Counted from the first letter of the stretch, positions 9,235 to 19,328 are shown. The stretch: 64,000 bases of DNA from Saliniramus fredricksonii (GCF_900094735.1 NZ_FMBM01000002.1:2284501-2348500); one strand, 5' to 3'. A program made the numbers and translations. The notes: a model not told the origin generated them from the letters alone.

Positions 9235-9260
9235 CCCGCGACACGATTACATGTCGCGGG
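9235..9260 (-). terminator. Rho-independent terminator of chemoreceptor 2
   Basis: A perfect nine-base stem (CCCGCGACA with TGTCGCGGG) with an eight-base loop is followed on the minus strand by TTTGTTTTATG. It lies 32 bases past the stop of chemoreceptor 2. The stem core CCCGCGACA is shared with the terminator of chemoreceptor 1. Confidence 0.82.
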
Positions 9261-9292
9261 CGCTTTTATTGACTAAAAACGGCTGGAACAGA

Positions 9293-10987
9293 TCAGCCCG
9301 CCCGCACGCGCTGGAGGAACTGCGAGACTTCCGTTTCGAGGCTGCCAGCGTTTTCCGAAAGTGCATTCGCGGAAGTGAACAATTGCTCGGAAGCCGTTGC
9401 CGTCTGGCTGGAGGCCTCGCGGACCTGCGTGATGTTACCCGTGGCCTCCTGCGTGCCGCGCGCCGCTTCCGAGACATTGCGCGCGATCTCACCGGTCGCA
9501 GCCTGCTGTTCTTCCACAGCCGCCGCGACGGAGTTGGTCAGCGAGGACATTTCCTCGATCTGATGCGCGATCGCTGCGATGGCCGCCACGGATTTCTCGG
9601 AAATCCCCTGCATGCCGGTGATCTGCGTCGCGATCTGGTCCGTCGCCTTCGCAGTCTGGTCGGCGAGCCCCTTCACTTCCGCCGCGACCACCGCGAAGCC
9701 CTTTCCGGCTTCGCCGGCGCGGGCGGCCTCGATCGTGGCGTTGAGCGCCAGAAGATTGGTCTGCTCGGCAATGGCGCGGATCATGGCGATGACCTCGCCG
9801 ATCTTCTGGGCCGAGTCGGAGAGCTCGGTGACGAGTTCGTTGGTCTCGCGCGCCTGCTCGACCGCCGCAGCCGACTTGGTCGCGGTTTGCGAAACCTGCG
9901 AGCCGATCTCCTGGGCGGAGGCGGCGAGTTGCTCGGTCGCCGTGGCGACGGCCTGGACATTCGCAGCCGTCTGTTCGGCGGCAGAGGCGACCGAAGCCGA
10001 TTGCATGTTGGTCTCTTCCGCCGTGGAGGACAGCGAACGCGCCGTCGATTTCAGCGTGCCGGAGGATTTCGACAGTTCACGCACGAGACCGCCCACCGTG
10101 GTTTCGAACTCGTCCGCCAGCCGGACCATGGCCGTCTGCTTCTCGGCTTCGGTCTGTTCCGCATTGCGCTGCGCTTCCTCGGCCTTGCGCTGACCGAGTG
10201 CATCACGGAACCCGACCAGTGCCTTGGCGATGGCGCCGACCTCGTCATTGCGTTCGACCCCGGGGACCGTCGCGTCGAGTTCACCGCCCGCCATGCGCTC
10301 CAGTGTCGCCGTGAGCCCCTGCACCGGCTTGATCACCGAGCGCGCCACCAGAGTCCCGGCGGCAATGGAGAGCACGATCGCCAGCGCAAGCGCACCCAGA
10401 ACGAGGGTTGAGAAGCCTTCGGCCGAACGCGTCACCTCGGCACCCACAGCCTGGCTCTGCGCCTCCTGATAATCGATGAAGCGGTTGATCGCAGCGAGCC
10501 AGTCGACGAAGAGACCGCTGGCCTGCGTCATCAGCAGGTCATGCGCCGTCTCTCCATCGCCCGCCCGTTGCAGGCTGATGATTTCATCGACGAGCGGGTT
10601 CGTCTGCGCCTGGATCGCGGCGATATCGGCGAGCATGGCTTTGCCGTCATCGGATAGACCGATCTCGGCGACAAGCGCATCCATGGCGCGTTCGTTCTCG
10701 GCATAGAACTGTGCAAGCTCATCGATCAGAGCGACCTGACCGTTCTGCGCCCGCGCATCCTCGTGGAGAACCACGTCGCGGATGGCGATCGCGCGGTCAT
10801 GCACGCTGCCGCGGTAATTGATGGCATGCCGCTGCAGGACAGCATTGACGTTGTTGATCTCCGCAAGGTTGCGGTTAAGGTTGCCGACTTCCGCCACGGA
10901 GATCCAGGCAAGCCCTGCCATAAGGGCAAGAACGAATGCAAACGCGACCGCCAGTTTGGCGGCGATACCGGTCTTCTCGATGTTCAT
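9293..10987 (-). CDS. Methyl-accepting chemotaxis protein 2 (4HB-HAMP-signalling)
   Basis: This 564-residue chemoreceptor has an N-terminal membrane helix (about 10-30), a Tar-like four-helix-bundle sensor region (about 33-185, with [22 protein letters not shown]), a second helix at about 190-212, a HAMP domain ([21 protein letters not shown]) and a cytoplasmic signalling coiled coil with the canonical [19 protein letters not shown] tip. The last residues QRVRAG match chemoreceptor 1, and no pentapeptide tether is present. AGGAAG lies about nine bases before the ATG. The sensor half differs clearly from chemoreceptor 1 while the signalling half is almost the same, so the two probably feed one CheA array with different inputs. 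Confidence 0.92.
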   Translation of the reverse strand: MNIEKTGIAAKLAVAFAFVLALMAGLAWISVAEVGNLNRNLAEINNVNAVLQRHAINYRGSVHDRAIAIRDVVLHEDARAQNGQVALIDELAQFYAENERAMDALVAEIGLSDDGKAMLADIAAIQAQTNPLVDEIISLQRAGDGETAHDLLMTQASGLFVDWLAAINRFIDYQEAQSQAVGAEVTRSAEGFSTLVLGALALAIVLSIAAGTLVARSVIKPVQGLTATLERMAGGELDATVPGVERNDEVGAIAKALVGFRDALGQRKAEEAQRNAEQTEAEKQTAMVRLADEFETTVGGLVRELSKSSGTLKSTARSLSSTAEETNMQSASVASAAEQTAANVQAVATATEQLAASAQEIGSQVSQTATKSAAAVEQARETNELVTELSDSAQKIGEVIAMIRAIAEQTNLLALNATIEAARAGEAGKGFAVVAAEVKGLADQTAKATDQIATQITGMQGISEKSVAAIAAIAHQIEEMSSLTNSVAAAVEEQQAATGEIARNVSEAARGTQEATGNITQVREASSQTATASEQLFTSANALSENAGSLETEVSQFLQRVRAG

Positions 10988-11270
10988 GGATCTGACTTCC
11001 TTTTCTACCGAGGGATGCTGTTGTGTATCTTGCTATCCCTTTCGTTGAAAAGGATTTAAGCTGAAAAAAATTTAATGAAAATTAATGCGACATTTGACAG
11101 GTCATGCACTTGCGTAAAAGCCATGTTCGAAAAATGCATGCCTCCAGAGTGATCCGGTCGCAATGCTGCCGCGCATCGGCTTGCCCCCTCCCCCGGTCAT
11201 GCCCACTATGCGACACTCGGATGATGCGATTCGACCTTCTTCATGGACCCTGCGACAGCCGGAGCCGGAC

Positions 11271-12719
<1,449 letters not shown>

Positions 12720-12723
12720 TCCG

Positions 12724-14028
12724 GTGAGCGACCTGTTCGCCTCCGCCGGCCTCGACAAGGATCTAGCGCGCCCGCTGGCCGACCGGATGCGCCCGCAGAC
12801 GCTCGGTGAAGTGGTCGGCCAGGATCATCTTGTGGGTCCCGACGGAGCGCTGACGCGGCTCTTGCGCACCGGCTCGATCGGCTCGCTGATCTTCTGGGGC
12901 CCGCCGGGCACCGGCAAGACCACAGTGGCGCGGCTGCTCGCGCATGAGACCAGCCTGCATTTCGAGCAGATCTCGGCGATCTTCTCGGGCGTGGCCGATC
13001 TCAAGAAGGTTTTTGAGGCCGCCCGCGCCCGGCGCCAGATGGGCACCGCCACCCTGCTCTTCGTCGATGAGATCCACCGTTTCAACCGCGCCCAGCTCGA
13101 TGCCTTCCTGCCCGTGATGGAGGACGGCACCATCACGCTGGTCGGCGCGACCACGGAAAACCCCTCCTTCGAGCTCAATGCGGCCCTGCTCTCGCGCGCC
13201 CGCGTGCTCACCTTCCAGGCGCTCGACGAGGAAGCAATCGGCCAATTGCTCACCCGCGCCGAAGCGATCATGGCGCGCCCCCTCCCCCTCGACGACGACG
13301 CCCGCGCCGCGCTCGCGCGCATGGCCGATGGCGACGGGCGCGCAGCCCTCACCCTCGCCGAGGAGCTCTGGCGCTCCGCCGGTGAGGGCGAGACCTTCGA
13401 TACGGCGGGGCTCGTCTCGGTGATCCAGCGCCGGGCGCCGATCTACGACAAGGGACAGGAAGGCCATTACAATCTGATCAGCGCCTTGCACAAATGCGTG
13501 CGCGGCTCCGATCCCGATGCGGCCCTGTATTATCTCGCGCGTATGCTGGATGGCGGCGAGGACCGCCTGTTCATCGCCCGCCGGCTGGTGCGCATGGCGG
13601 TGGAGGATATCGGCCTCGCCGATCCGCAGGCGCTCGTCATCGCGAATGCGGCGAAAGACGCCTACGACTTTCTCGGCTCGCCCGAAGGCGAGCTCGCGCT
13701 GGCCCAGGCCGCCGTCTATCTCGCGACGGCGCCGAAATCGAACGCGCTCTACAATGCGTACAAGGCCTCCATGCGCGCGGCGAAGGAACACGGCTCGCTG
13801 ATGCCGCCTAAGACCATTCTCAACGCACCCACCAAACTCATGAAGCAGGAGGGCTACGGCGCGGACTACGTCTACGACCACGACGCGCCGGATGCATTTT
13901 CGGGCCAGGATTACTGGCCGGAGAAGCTCGGCCGGCAACGCTTCTACGATCCCGTCGATCGCGGCTTCGAACGCGACATCCGCAAACGGCTGGAATGGTG
14001 GGACAAGTTGCGGCGGGAGAGGGGGTGA
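12724..14028 (+). CDS. rarA: Replication-associated recombination protein A (AAA+ ATPase)
   Basis: The 434-residue protein is the RarA/MgsA clamp-loader-like ATPase that acts at stalled replication forks. It shows the family start DRMRPQTLGEVVGQDHLVG, Walker A GPPGTGKTT (about 60-68), Walker B LLFVDEIHRFN (about 115-125), the sensor region TTENPSFELNAALLSR and the C-terminal tetramerisation part with KDAYDFLGSPEGELALAQA and the typical YVYDHDAPDAFSGQDYWPE motif. It starts with GTG four bases after degP, consistent with translational coupling. It ends at the left edge of an AT-richer stretch that carries the restriction-modification gene. Confidence 0.95.
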   Translation: MSDLFASAGLDKDLARPLADRMRPQTLGEVVGQDHLVGPDGALTRLLRTGSIGSLIFWGPPGTGKTTVARLLAHETSLHFEQISAIFSGVADLKKVFEAARARRQMGTATLLFVDEIHRFNRAQLDAFLPVMEDGTITLVGATTENPSFELNAALLSRARVLTFQALDEEAIGQLLTRAEAIMARPLPLDDDARAALARMADGDGRAALTLAEELWRSAGEGETFDTAGLVSVIQRRAPIYDKGQEGHYNLISALHKCVRGSDPDAALYYLARMLDGGEDRLFIARRLVRMAVEDIGLADPQALVIANAAKDAYDFLGSPEGELALAQAAVYLATAPKSNALYNAYKASMRAAKEHGSLMPPKTILNAPTKLMKQEGYGADYVYDHDAPDAFSGQDYWPEKLGRQRFYDPVDRGFERDIRKRLEWWDKLRRERG

Positions 14029-14075
14029 GCGACGGCGACAGGTTCGGCGAAAATCACGTGAAAAGCGATCAAAGA

Positions 14076-14106
14076 TTGCCATATCTCACAAAAAACACTA
14101 TATAAT
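14076..14106 (+). promoter_or_regulatory. Predicted sigma-70 promoter for the small membrane-protein genes
   Basis: TTGCCA at 14076-14081 is followed 17 bases later by TATATAAT (14099-14106) in an AT-rich stretch. The first small membrane ORF starts 38 bases downstream. The match is by eye only. Confidence 0.5.
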
Positions 14107-14143
14107 TGCATCCAAACACAGGCCAAACAGGATATATTTCAGT

Positions 14144-14374
14144 ATGGCAGTTCGCGCTTTGGCGCAACTTTCGGTGAAGAGCATGTCGCGGAATCTGGTT
14201 GATACGATCAGGCTTTTCTGCACGGTGGCGATTATCGTAGCCGCGATTGCACAACTCGCCTCGGGCCTGACCGAACCGGCCATCTTCCTCCTGTCGACTC
14301 TGGTTGCTGCGTTGGTTATCGGCTTACCGAAGCTTCTTCGGGCGATTTGGCCTGACGGCAATACAGCGTCCTGA
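14144..14374 (+). CDS. Small unrecognised membrane protein A (76 residues)
   Basis: I do not recognise this protein. It has a basic N-terminus (about 1-23) followed by two hydrophobic segments, LFCTVAIIVAAIAQLASG (about 24-41) and AIFLLSTLVAALVIGLPKLL (about 47-66), suggesting a hairpin in the inner membrane. A promoter-like sequence lies 38 bases upstream, while the ribosome binding site is weak. An internal Met at codon 14 is an alternative start. The base composition is lower in GC than in the flanking rarA gene, consistent with transfer. The second small membrane gene begins 16 bases after its stop. Coding status rests on hydrophobic pattern and context only. Confidence 0.5.
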   Translation: MAVRALAQLSVKSMSRNLVDTIRLFCTVAIIVAAIAQLASGLTEPAIFLLSTLVAALVIGLPKLLRAIWPDGNTAS

Positions 14375-14390
14375 CGATACGATTCATGTG

Positions 14391-14777
14391 ATGGCTGTTC
14401 TCGGGCCGGAAGCGGTAGCGACACTGACGATCGTGTTTGGCGTGCTGTTTGCTCTGCTGGCGGGTGTGGTCTTGATGCTGCTGCGGATCAGTTGGGATCA
14501 TTTGTTCCAACTCGTCAAACAGATATCCAGCTATCCGTTCTCGACGGTACCCTTGGCAATTTTGTTGTGGAATTGTGTCGCCATCAACTTCAATGCCTGG
14601 CAGGACAATACCGAGGCCATAGAGGCATGGAGCCGCATCCAAAGCGATTCAGCACATGTCTTCGGCATTGGCACCACATTGCTCGCCTATGCGCGTTTCT
14701 CGATGATCATTTCGGCAACAGCGGATCTGGTCGACAGCGTACGGGAGCGTCTGGCCGCTTTCTCTCGCCAGCCATAG
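14391..14777 (+). CDS. Small unrecognised membrane protein B (128 residues)
   Basis: I recognise no family. Three hydrophobic stretches are visible: about 8-32 (LTIVFGVLFALLAGVVLML), 50-68 (FSTVPLAILLWNCVAINF) and 90-113 (FGIGTTLLAYARFSMIISA). A hydrophilic loop at 69-88 contains QDNTEAIEAWSRIQSD and the tail is basic. I selected ATG 14391; the frame is open back to an ATG at 14304, which would overlap gene A. Neither start has a good ribosome binding site, so translational coupling to gene A is plausible. Together with gene A and the following restriction enzyme it forms an AT-richer island after rarA. The function is unknown. Confidence 0.55.
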   Translation: MAVLGPEAVATLTIVFGVLFALLAGVVLMLLRISWDHLFQLVKQISSYPFSTVPLAILLWNCVAINFNAWQDNTEAIEAWSRIQSDSAHVFGIGTTLLAYARFSMIISATADLVDSVRERLAAFSRQP

Positions 14778-14790
14778 ACACAACCATAAA

Positions 14791-14828
14791 TTAACTCTAT
14801 ACACGCCTAGCGCGTATAATCGCGCTAG
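14791..14828 (+). promoter_or_regulatory. Promoter with palindromic operator upstream of the restriction-modification gene
   Basis: A perfect TATAAT at 14815-14820 is flanked exactly by CTAGCGCG (14807-14814) and its reverse complement CGCGCTAG (14821-14828). TTAACT at 14791-14796 could serve as the -35 element with an 18-base spacer. Transcription would begin near 14827, about 48 bases before the proposed GTG start. The symmetry around the -10 box suggests a repressor or methylase binding site. Confidence 0.6.
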
Positions 14829-14874
14829 ACAACCATCGTATAAGTTGTATTGACTGATTGCACCCGTAATACGT

Positions 14875-17800
14875 GTGCAACTGGTCATGCTCGAAGATTT
14901 CATTGCTGAAGTGCAGGCCGCCTCTGGCGGGGCGGAGCGCTCGAATTATCAGATCTTCGTGCAGAAGCTCTGCGCGGCGCTTGAGGTGGCGCCGCCAGGC
15001 ATGGCCGGGCCAGATCATGAACGCAACGACTACGTGTTCGAGCGCCGGGTCGATTTCAAGCATCCCGACGGCACCACCACGCCCGGCTATATCGATTGCT
15101 ACAAGCGCGATCACTTCATCCTGGAAGCCAAGCAATCGAAGCGTCGGCAGGCTCCGAATGCACCCGCGCGCAGCGCTCCTCGTCCGGGCTGGGACCGGGT
15201 CATGGCCGAGGCGCGGCGGCAGGCGGAAAATTATGCGCGCGCCCTGCCCGTCGATCACGGCTACCCGCCCTTCCTGATCACCGTTGATGTCGGGCAGGCC
15301 ATCGAGATCTATGCCGATTTCTCGGGGCTGGGGAAGAACTACGCCCATTTCCCCGATCGCAATTCCTACCGGATCAACCTCGACGATCTGCGCCGCGACG
15401 ATGTCCGCAAACGGCTGAAGGCGGTCTTCACGGCACCGCGCAAGCTCGACCCGACCCGCCACGCATCGCGGGTGACGCGGGTCATCGCCGCGCGCCTCGC
15501 CCGCGTCGCGCGCCGGCTGGAGAAGCGCCATCCGCCGGCCGAGGTGGCGCAATTCCTGATGCGCTGTCTCTTCACCATGTTCGCCGAGGATTCCGGCCTG
15601 CTCCCGGAGCGCGGCTTTCGCGATCTCCTCGGCCAGCTCAAGCAGAATCCGGACAACGCCGTACCGGCGCTGACGGATCTGTGGCGCCGGATGGATCGCG
15701 GCGGCTTCGAGCCGCGCCTGATGGCGACGATCAAGCGCTTCAACGGGACCCTGTTCAAGGATGCCACCGCGCTCCCGCTCGCCCGTGAAGAGCTGAACGA
15801 GCTCGCCATAGCCGCTTCCTATGACTGGCGCGATGTCGAACCGGCGATTTTCGGCACTCTGCTCGAACGCGCTCTTGATCCCCGCGAGCGTTCGCGGCTC
15901 GGCGCGCATTACACGCCGCGCGCCTATGTCGAGCGCCTCGTCGTGCCCACCATCCTCGATCCGCTGCGAGGCGAATGGGACGAGGCGCGCACCCGGGCCG
16001 ATGTCCTGCACGAAGCGGGCGATGATCGCGGCGCCGTCGCCGTCATCCGCGCCTACCACCACCGCCTGTGCACCATCCGCGTGCTTGATCCCGCCTGCGG
16101 CACCGGGAATTTCCTTTATGTCGCGCTGGAAATGCTCAAGCGCCTCGAAGGGGAGGTGCTGGAGGCGCTCGATGCGCTGGGCGAGGATCAGGCGCGTCTC
16201 GCCATGGAAGGCGAGACGGTGAGCCCGAAGCAGTTCTACGGGCTCGAACTCAACCCCCGCGCCGTCCCCATCGCCGATCTGGTGCTCTGGATCGGCTATA
16301 TCAAATGGCAGCGCCGCACCATCAACCTCGCCTCCCTTCCCGAGCCGATACTGCAGGCCTACGGCACGATCCGGCATCAGGATGCGATTCTGGATGCGGA
16401 TGCAAGGATCCCGCGTCGCGACGATAGCGGCGCGCCGCTGACGAAGTGGGACAGGATCAGCCATCGCCCGCACCCGGTCACCGGCGATCCGGTGCCGGAT
16501 CTGAGTGCCCGGATTCCGCTCTACGATTACCGCAATCCGCGCCCGGCGCCCTGGCCGGAGGTCGAGTTCATCATCGGCAACCCGCCCTTCATCGGGGGCA
16601 AGGACATGCGCGAGGAGCTCGGCGACGGCTATACCGAAGCCTGCCGCAAGGCGCGCCCGAAGGTTCCCGGCGGCGCCGATTTCGTCATGCATTTCTGGGA
16701 CGAGGCGGCAGTCCGGCTCTTGCGCAAGCCGACGAAGCAGGCCCCCAACCCGCTGATCCGCTTCGGCTTCATCACCACGAATTCGATCACCCAGACCTTT
16801 TCGCGCCGCGTCATCGAGCGCCATCTGGAAGCGCGCGAGCCGCTCTCGCTGGTCTATGCCATCCCCGATCACCCCTGGCTCAAGGCGCCCGACAAGGCCG
16901 CCGTGCGGATCGCGATGACGGTATGCGAGCGTGGCCGGCAGGAGGGCGTGCTCGAAACCGTCACCGAGGAAGCCGATCTCAAGACCGACACGCCGCGCGT
17001 GGAGCTCGCGCGGCGGACCGGGATGATCCGGGCGAAGCTGACGCTCGGCGCCGATCTGAGCCAGGCGCGTGCGCTCGCCGCCAACGAGGCGCTTTGCAGC
17101 CGTGGCGTCGTGCTGCACGGCGCCGGCTTCATGGTCACGCCGCGACAGGCGAAGACGCTGGGGCTGGGGCGTGTCGAAGGGCTCGACGCCCATATCCGCG
17201 ATTACCGCAATGGCCGCGACCTCGCCGGGCGCCCGCGCGGGGTGAAGGTGATCGATCTCTATCCGCTGGCGCGCGAGGAGGTCGAGACGCGTTTTCCCGC
17301 AATCTACCAGCACGTGCTCGAACGGGTGAAGCCGGAGCGCGATCAGAACAACATGAAGTTCCGGCGCGAGAACTGGTGGTGGTTCGGCGCGACCCACAAG
17401 GAACTGCGCGCCTTCCTCGACGGCCTGCCGCGCTACATCGCCACCATCGAGACCGCCAAGCACCGGTTCTTTCAATTCCTCGACGGGGAAGTGCGCCCGG
17501 ATAACAAGCTGATCAATATCGGCAGCGATGACGCAGCCCTGCTCGCGGTACTCTCCTCATCGGTACATTGCTGGTGGTTCCAGGCCAATGCCGGCAAGAT
17601 CGGGGTCTATGCCCTCGACAGCGTCTATGTGAAGACGCGCGTCTTCGACACCTTCCCCTTCCCGCCCTGCCTCGATCCGCGCCTGCCCGAGGACCATCCG
17701 CAAGCGGCCCTGCGGGGGCGTCTGCGCAAACTCGGCGAGAAGCTCGACGCGTTCCGCAAGGAGCGCATTGCCGCGCATGGCTTCATCACCATGACCGGGC

Positions 17801-18447
17801 TTTACAACGCGCTCGAACAGCTGCGCCTGCGCGCGGCGGGGCTCGTCAGGGAGCCGATGAGCGAGGCCGAGCGGGACTTTCATGAGGCCGGGCTGATCTC
17901 GGTTCTGGCCGAGATCCATGACGAGATCGACGCCGCCGTGCTTGAGGCCTACGGGCTCGAGCATCTCGCCCCGGCTCTGATCGGCCAGCCCGGCGCAACG
18001 ACGCCGCTGCCGCAGGAAAAACCCGCAACGCTGGCTGCCGCAGAGGAAGAGCTGTTGAGCGGCCTCGTCGCGCTCAATCAGCAGCGCCAGCGCGAAGAAC
18101 AGCAGGGCCGCGTGCGCTGGCTGCGCCCGGATTTCCAGATCCCGCGACTGGCCCACAAGCTGCCAGAGCCGCCGGACGAGCAGCTCTTCGCCGATCTCGT
18201 CGTCGCCCCGCAGGATCTGCGCATCAAATGGCCGAAAGATACCGCCGAACAGCTGCGTCTGGTGCGCCGCCTGCTCGTCGCCACCCCGTCCCCCGCCCCC
18301 GATACCGCCATCGCCGAAGCCTTTGCAGGCAAGGGCAGCAAGCAGCGTCGCGCCCATGTGCGCGACGCGCTGGAAGCGCTGGCAGCGCGCGGGATCGTCA
18401 GAAAAATCGCAGGGAGCACCCCGGCACGCTACTTCATCCCGCGCTGA
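14875..18447 (+). CDS. Type IIL (MmeI-like) fused restriction endonuclease-methyltransferase
   Basis: This 1190-residue single-chain restriction-modification enzyme combines an N-terminal PD-(D/E)xK nuclease, an adenine-type methyltransferase and a target-recognition region. The nuclease motif is D74, nine residues, then E84-A-K86, the same spacing I recall for MmeI. After a helical linker comes SAM-binding motif I, DPACGTGNF (405-413), and catalytic motif IV, NPPF (569-572). Recognition sequences probably lie at about 700-950, followed by a helical region and a winged-helix-like end (AHVRDALEALAARGIVRKI). Such enzymes need no separate methylase and usually modify one strand. The start is GTG 14875 or ATG 14887; neither has a clear ribosome binding site. 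The recognition sequence cannot be read from the protein. Confidence 0.88.
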   Translation: MQLVMLEDFIAEVQAASGGAERSNYQIFVQKLCAALEVAPPGMAGPDHERNDYVFERRVDFKHPDGTTTPGYIDCYKRDHFILEAKQSKRRQAPNAPARSAPRPGWDRVMAEARRQAENYARALPVDHGYPPFLITVDVGQAIEIYADFSGLGKNYAHFPDRNSYRINLDDLRRDDVRKRLKAVFTAPRKLDPTRHASRVTRVIAARLARVARRLEKRHPPAEVAQFLMRCLFTMFAEDSGLLPERGFRDLLGQLKQNPDNAVPALTDLWRRMDRGGFEPRLMATIKRFNGTLFKDATALPLAREELNELAIAASYDWRDVEPAIFGTLLERALDPRERSRLGAHYTPRAYVERLVVPTILDPLRGEWDEARTRADVLHEAGDDRGAVAVIRAYHHRLCTIRVLDPACGTGNFLYVALEMLKRLEGEVLEALDALGEDQARLAMEGETVSPKQFYGLELNPRAVPIADLVLWIGYIKWQRRTINLASLPEPILQAYGTIRHQDAILDADARIPRRDDSGAPLTKWDRISHRPHPVTGDPVPDLSARIPLYDYRNPRPAPWPEVEFIIGNPPFIGGKDMREELGDGYTEACRKARPKVPGGADFVMHFWDEAAVRLLRKPTKQAPNPLIRFGFITTNSITQTFSRRVIERHLEAREPLSLVYAIPDHPWLKAPDKAAVRIAMTVCERGRQEGVLETVTEEADLKTDTPRVELARRTGMIRAKLTLGADLSQARALAANEALCSRGVVLHGAGFMVTPRQAKTLGLGRVEGLDAHIRDYRNGRDLAGRPRGVKVIDLYPLAREEVETRFPAIYQHVLERVKPERDQNNMKFRRENWWWFGATHKELRAFLDGLPRYIATIETAKHRFFQFLDGEVRPDNKLINIGSDDAALLAVLSSSVHCWWFQANAGKIGVYALDSVYVKTRVFDTFPFPPCLDPRLPEDHPQAALRGRLRKLGEKLDAFRKERIAAHGFITMTGLYNALEQLRLRAAGLVREPMSEAERDFHEAGLISVLAEIHDEIDAAVLEAYGLEHLAPALIGQPGATTPLPQEKPATLAAAEEELLSGLVALNQQRQREEQQGRVRWLRPDFQIPRLAHKLPEPPDEQLFADLVVAPQDLRIKWPKDTAEQLRLVRRLLVATPSPAPDTAIAEAFAGKGSKQRRAHVRDALEALAARGIVRKIAGSTPARYFIPR

Positions 18448-18464
18448 ATCATGACGAGAAGATT

Positions 18465-18487
18465 GCTTCTTCCTTTAGGGAAGAGGC
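18465..18487 (+). terminator. Hairpin after the restriction-modification gene
   Basis: GCTTCTTCC (18465-18473) can pair with GGAAGAGGC (18479-18487) through a five-base loop, nine pairs with one G-U. It lies 18 bases after the stop. The T-run that follows is poor, so termination strength is uncertain. Confidence 0.45.
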
Positions 18488-18521
18488 ATAGTTTGACTTC
18501 GAATCGCAGATCGTACTGGCC

Positions 18522-19325
18522 ATGAATTCAAGATTGACCTCTTTGATCATTATCGCCCTGATCGGCGCGCTGGCTTTCTGGGATGAGGCTCCCTGGCAGA
18601 GCGAAAACGGCCCATCGACCGTCGAGCCGGTCGTCATCACGGATGCACGCTCCGGCAGCACGCTTGCGACGCGCCTGACCGGCCCGGTGCGCGTCGTCGA
18701 TGGCGATACCATCCGGCTGGGCGCGCACCGCATCCGCCTGCACGGAATCGATGCGCCGGAATCCGATCAGGCCTGTCTCGATCCGCAAGGCGCGCCCTGG
18801 GCCTGCGGTGACGCGGCCACGGAAAGGCTCTCGGATCTGATCGGCGACGATCCAGTGTATTGCAGCGAGCGCGATATCGACCGCTACCAGCGTATCATCG
18901 GCGAATGCTTCGCGGATGGTAGCAATCTCAATGCCGCCCTCGTCGCGGAAGGCTTCGCCTTCGCCTATCGCCGCTTCAGTCTGGACTATGCCGCGCTGGA
19001 GGATGAGGCGCGCGAGGCCAGGCGCGGTATCTGGGCAGGTACTGTCCAGGCCCCGTGGGACCACCGCCGCGATCCGCAGCATGTGGTGATCCCTGATGTC
19101 GGCGCGACCGGCAGCACGTCGGCCGCGCAAGATGCCGGCTCAGGCCTTCAACCGCCCGGCGATTGCGTCATCAAGGGCAATATCAACCGAGGCGGTGAGC
19201 GCATCTATCACACCCCGGACAGCCATTCCTACAGCCGTACCCGAATCGACGAGAGTCGCGGCGAACACTGGTTCTGCACGGAAGAGGAAGCCCGCGCGGC
19301 AGGGTGGCGCGCGCCGCGCGGGTGA
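18522..19325 (+). CDS. Membrane-anchored or secreted thermonuclease-family protein
   Basis: The 267-residue protein begins with one hydrophobic helix (LTSLIIIALIGALAFW, about 4-19), a signal anchor or signal peptide. A staphylococcal-nuclease-like domain follows at about 55-175 with VVDGDTIRLG, HGIDAPESDQ and DRYQRIIGECF, which hold the calcium-binding aspartates and catalytic arginines of the fold. The C-terminal 50 residues, CVIKGNINRGGERIYHTPDSHSY through HWFCTEEEARAAGWR, resemble the small module often found after bacterial SNase domains. It would degrade nucleic acid outside the cytoplasm. It follows the restriction gene by 74 bases and is convergent with the reductase gene, whose stop is three bases away. 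Confidence 0.87.
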   Translation: MNSRLTSLIIIALIGALAFWDEAPWQSENGPSTVEPVVITDARSGSTLATRLTGPVRVVDGDTIRLGAHRIRLHGIDAPESDQACLDPQGAPWACGDAATERLSDLIGDDPVYCSERDIDRYQRIIGECFADGSNLNAALVAEGFAFAYRRFSLDYAALEDEAREARRGIWAGTVQAPWDHRRDPQHVVIPDVGATGSTSAAQDAGSGLQPPGDCVIKGNINRGGERIYHTPDSHSYSRTRIDESRGEHWFCTEEEARAAGWRAPRG

Positions 19326-19328
19326 GCG

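Larger units (their letters stand above)
8919..9292. other. Intergenic region between the two chemoreceptor genes
   Basis: These 374 AT-rich bases hold the upstream region of chemoreceptor 1, an extended dyad (9003-9058) and the terminator of chemoreceptor 2 (9235-9260). I see no supportable open frame. No sigma-28 or sigma-54 consensus was recognised by eye. Confidence 0.6.

Noticed and set aside
14821-14874. CTAGCGCG stem as a terminator of the small membrane genes
   Set aside because: The loop is a perfect TATAAT and no T-run follows; a promoter/operator explains it better.
14797-17475. 892-codon open frame on the minus strand opposite the restriction enzyme
   Set aside because: It mirrors the codons of the convincing plus-strand enzyme; its translation is low-complexity His/Asp/Arg-rich with no family motif. 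Long antisense frames are common in GC-rich genes.
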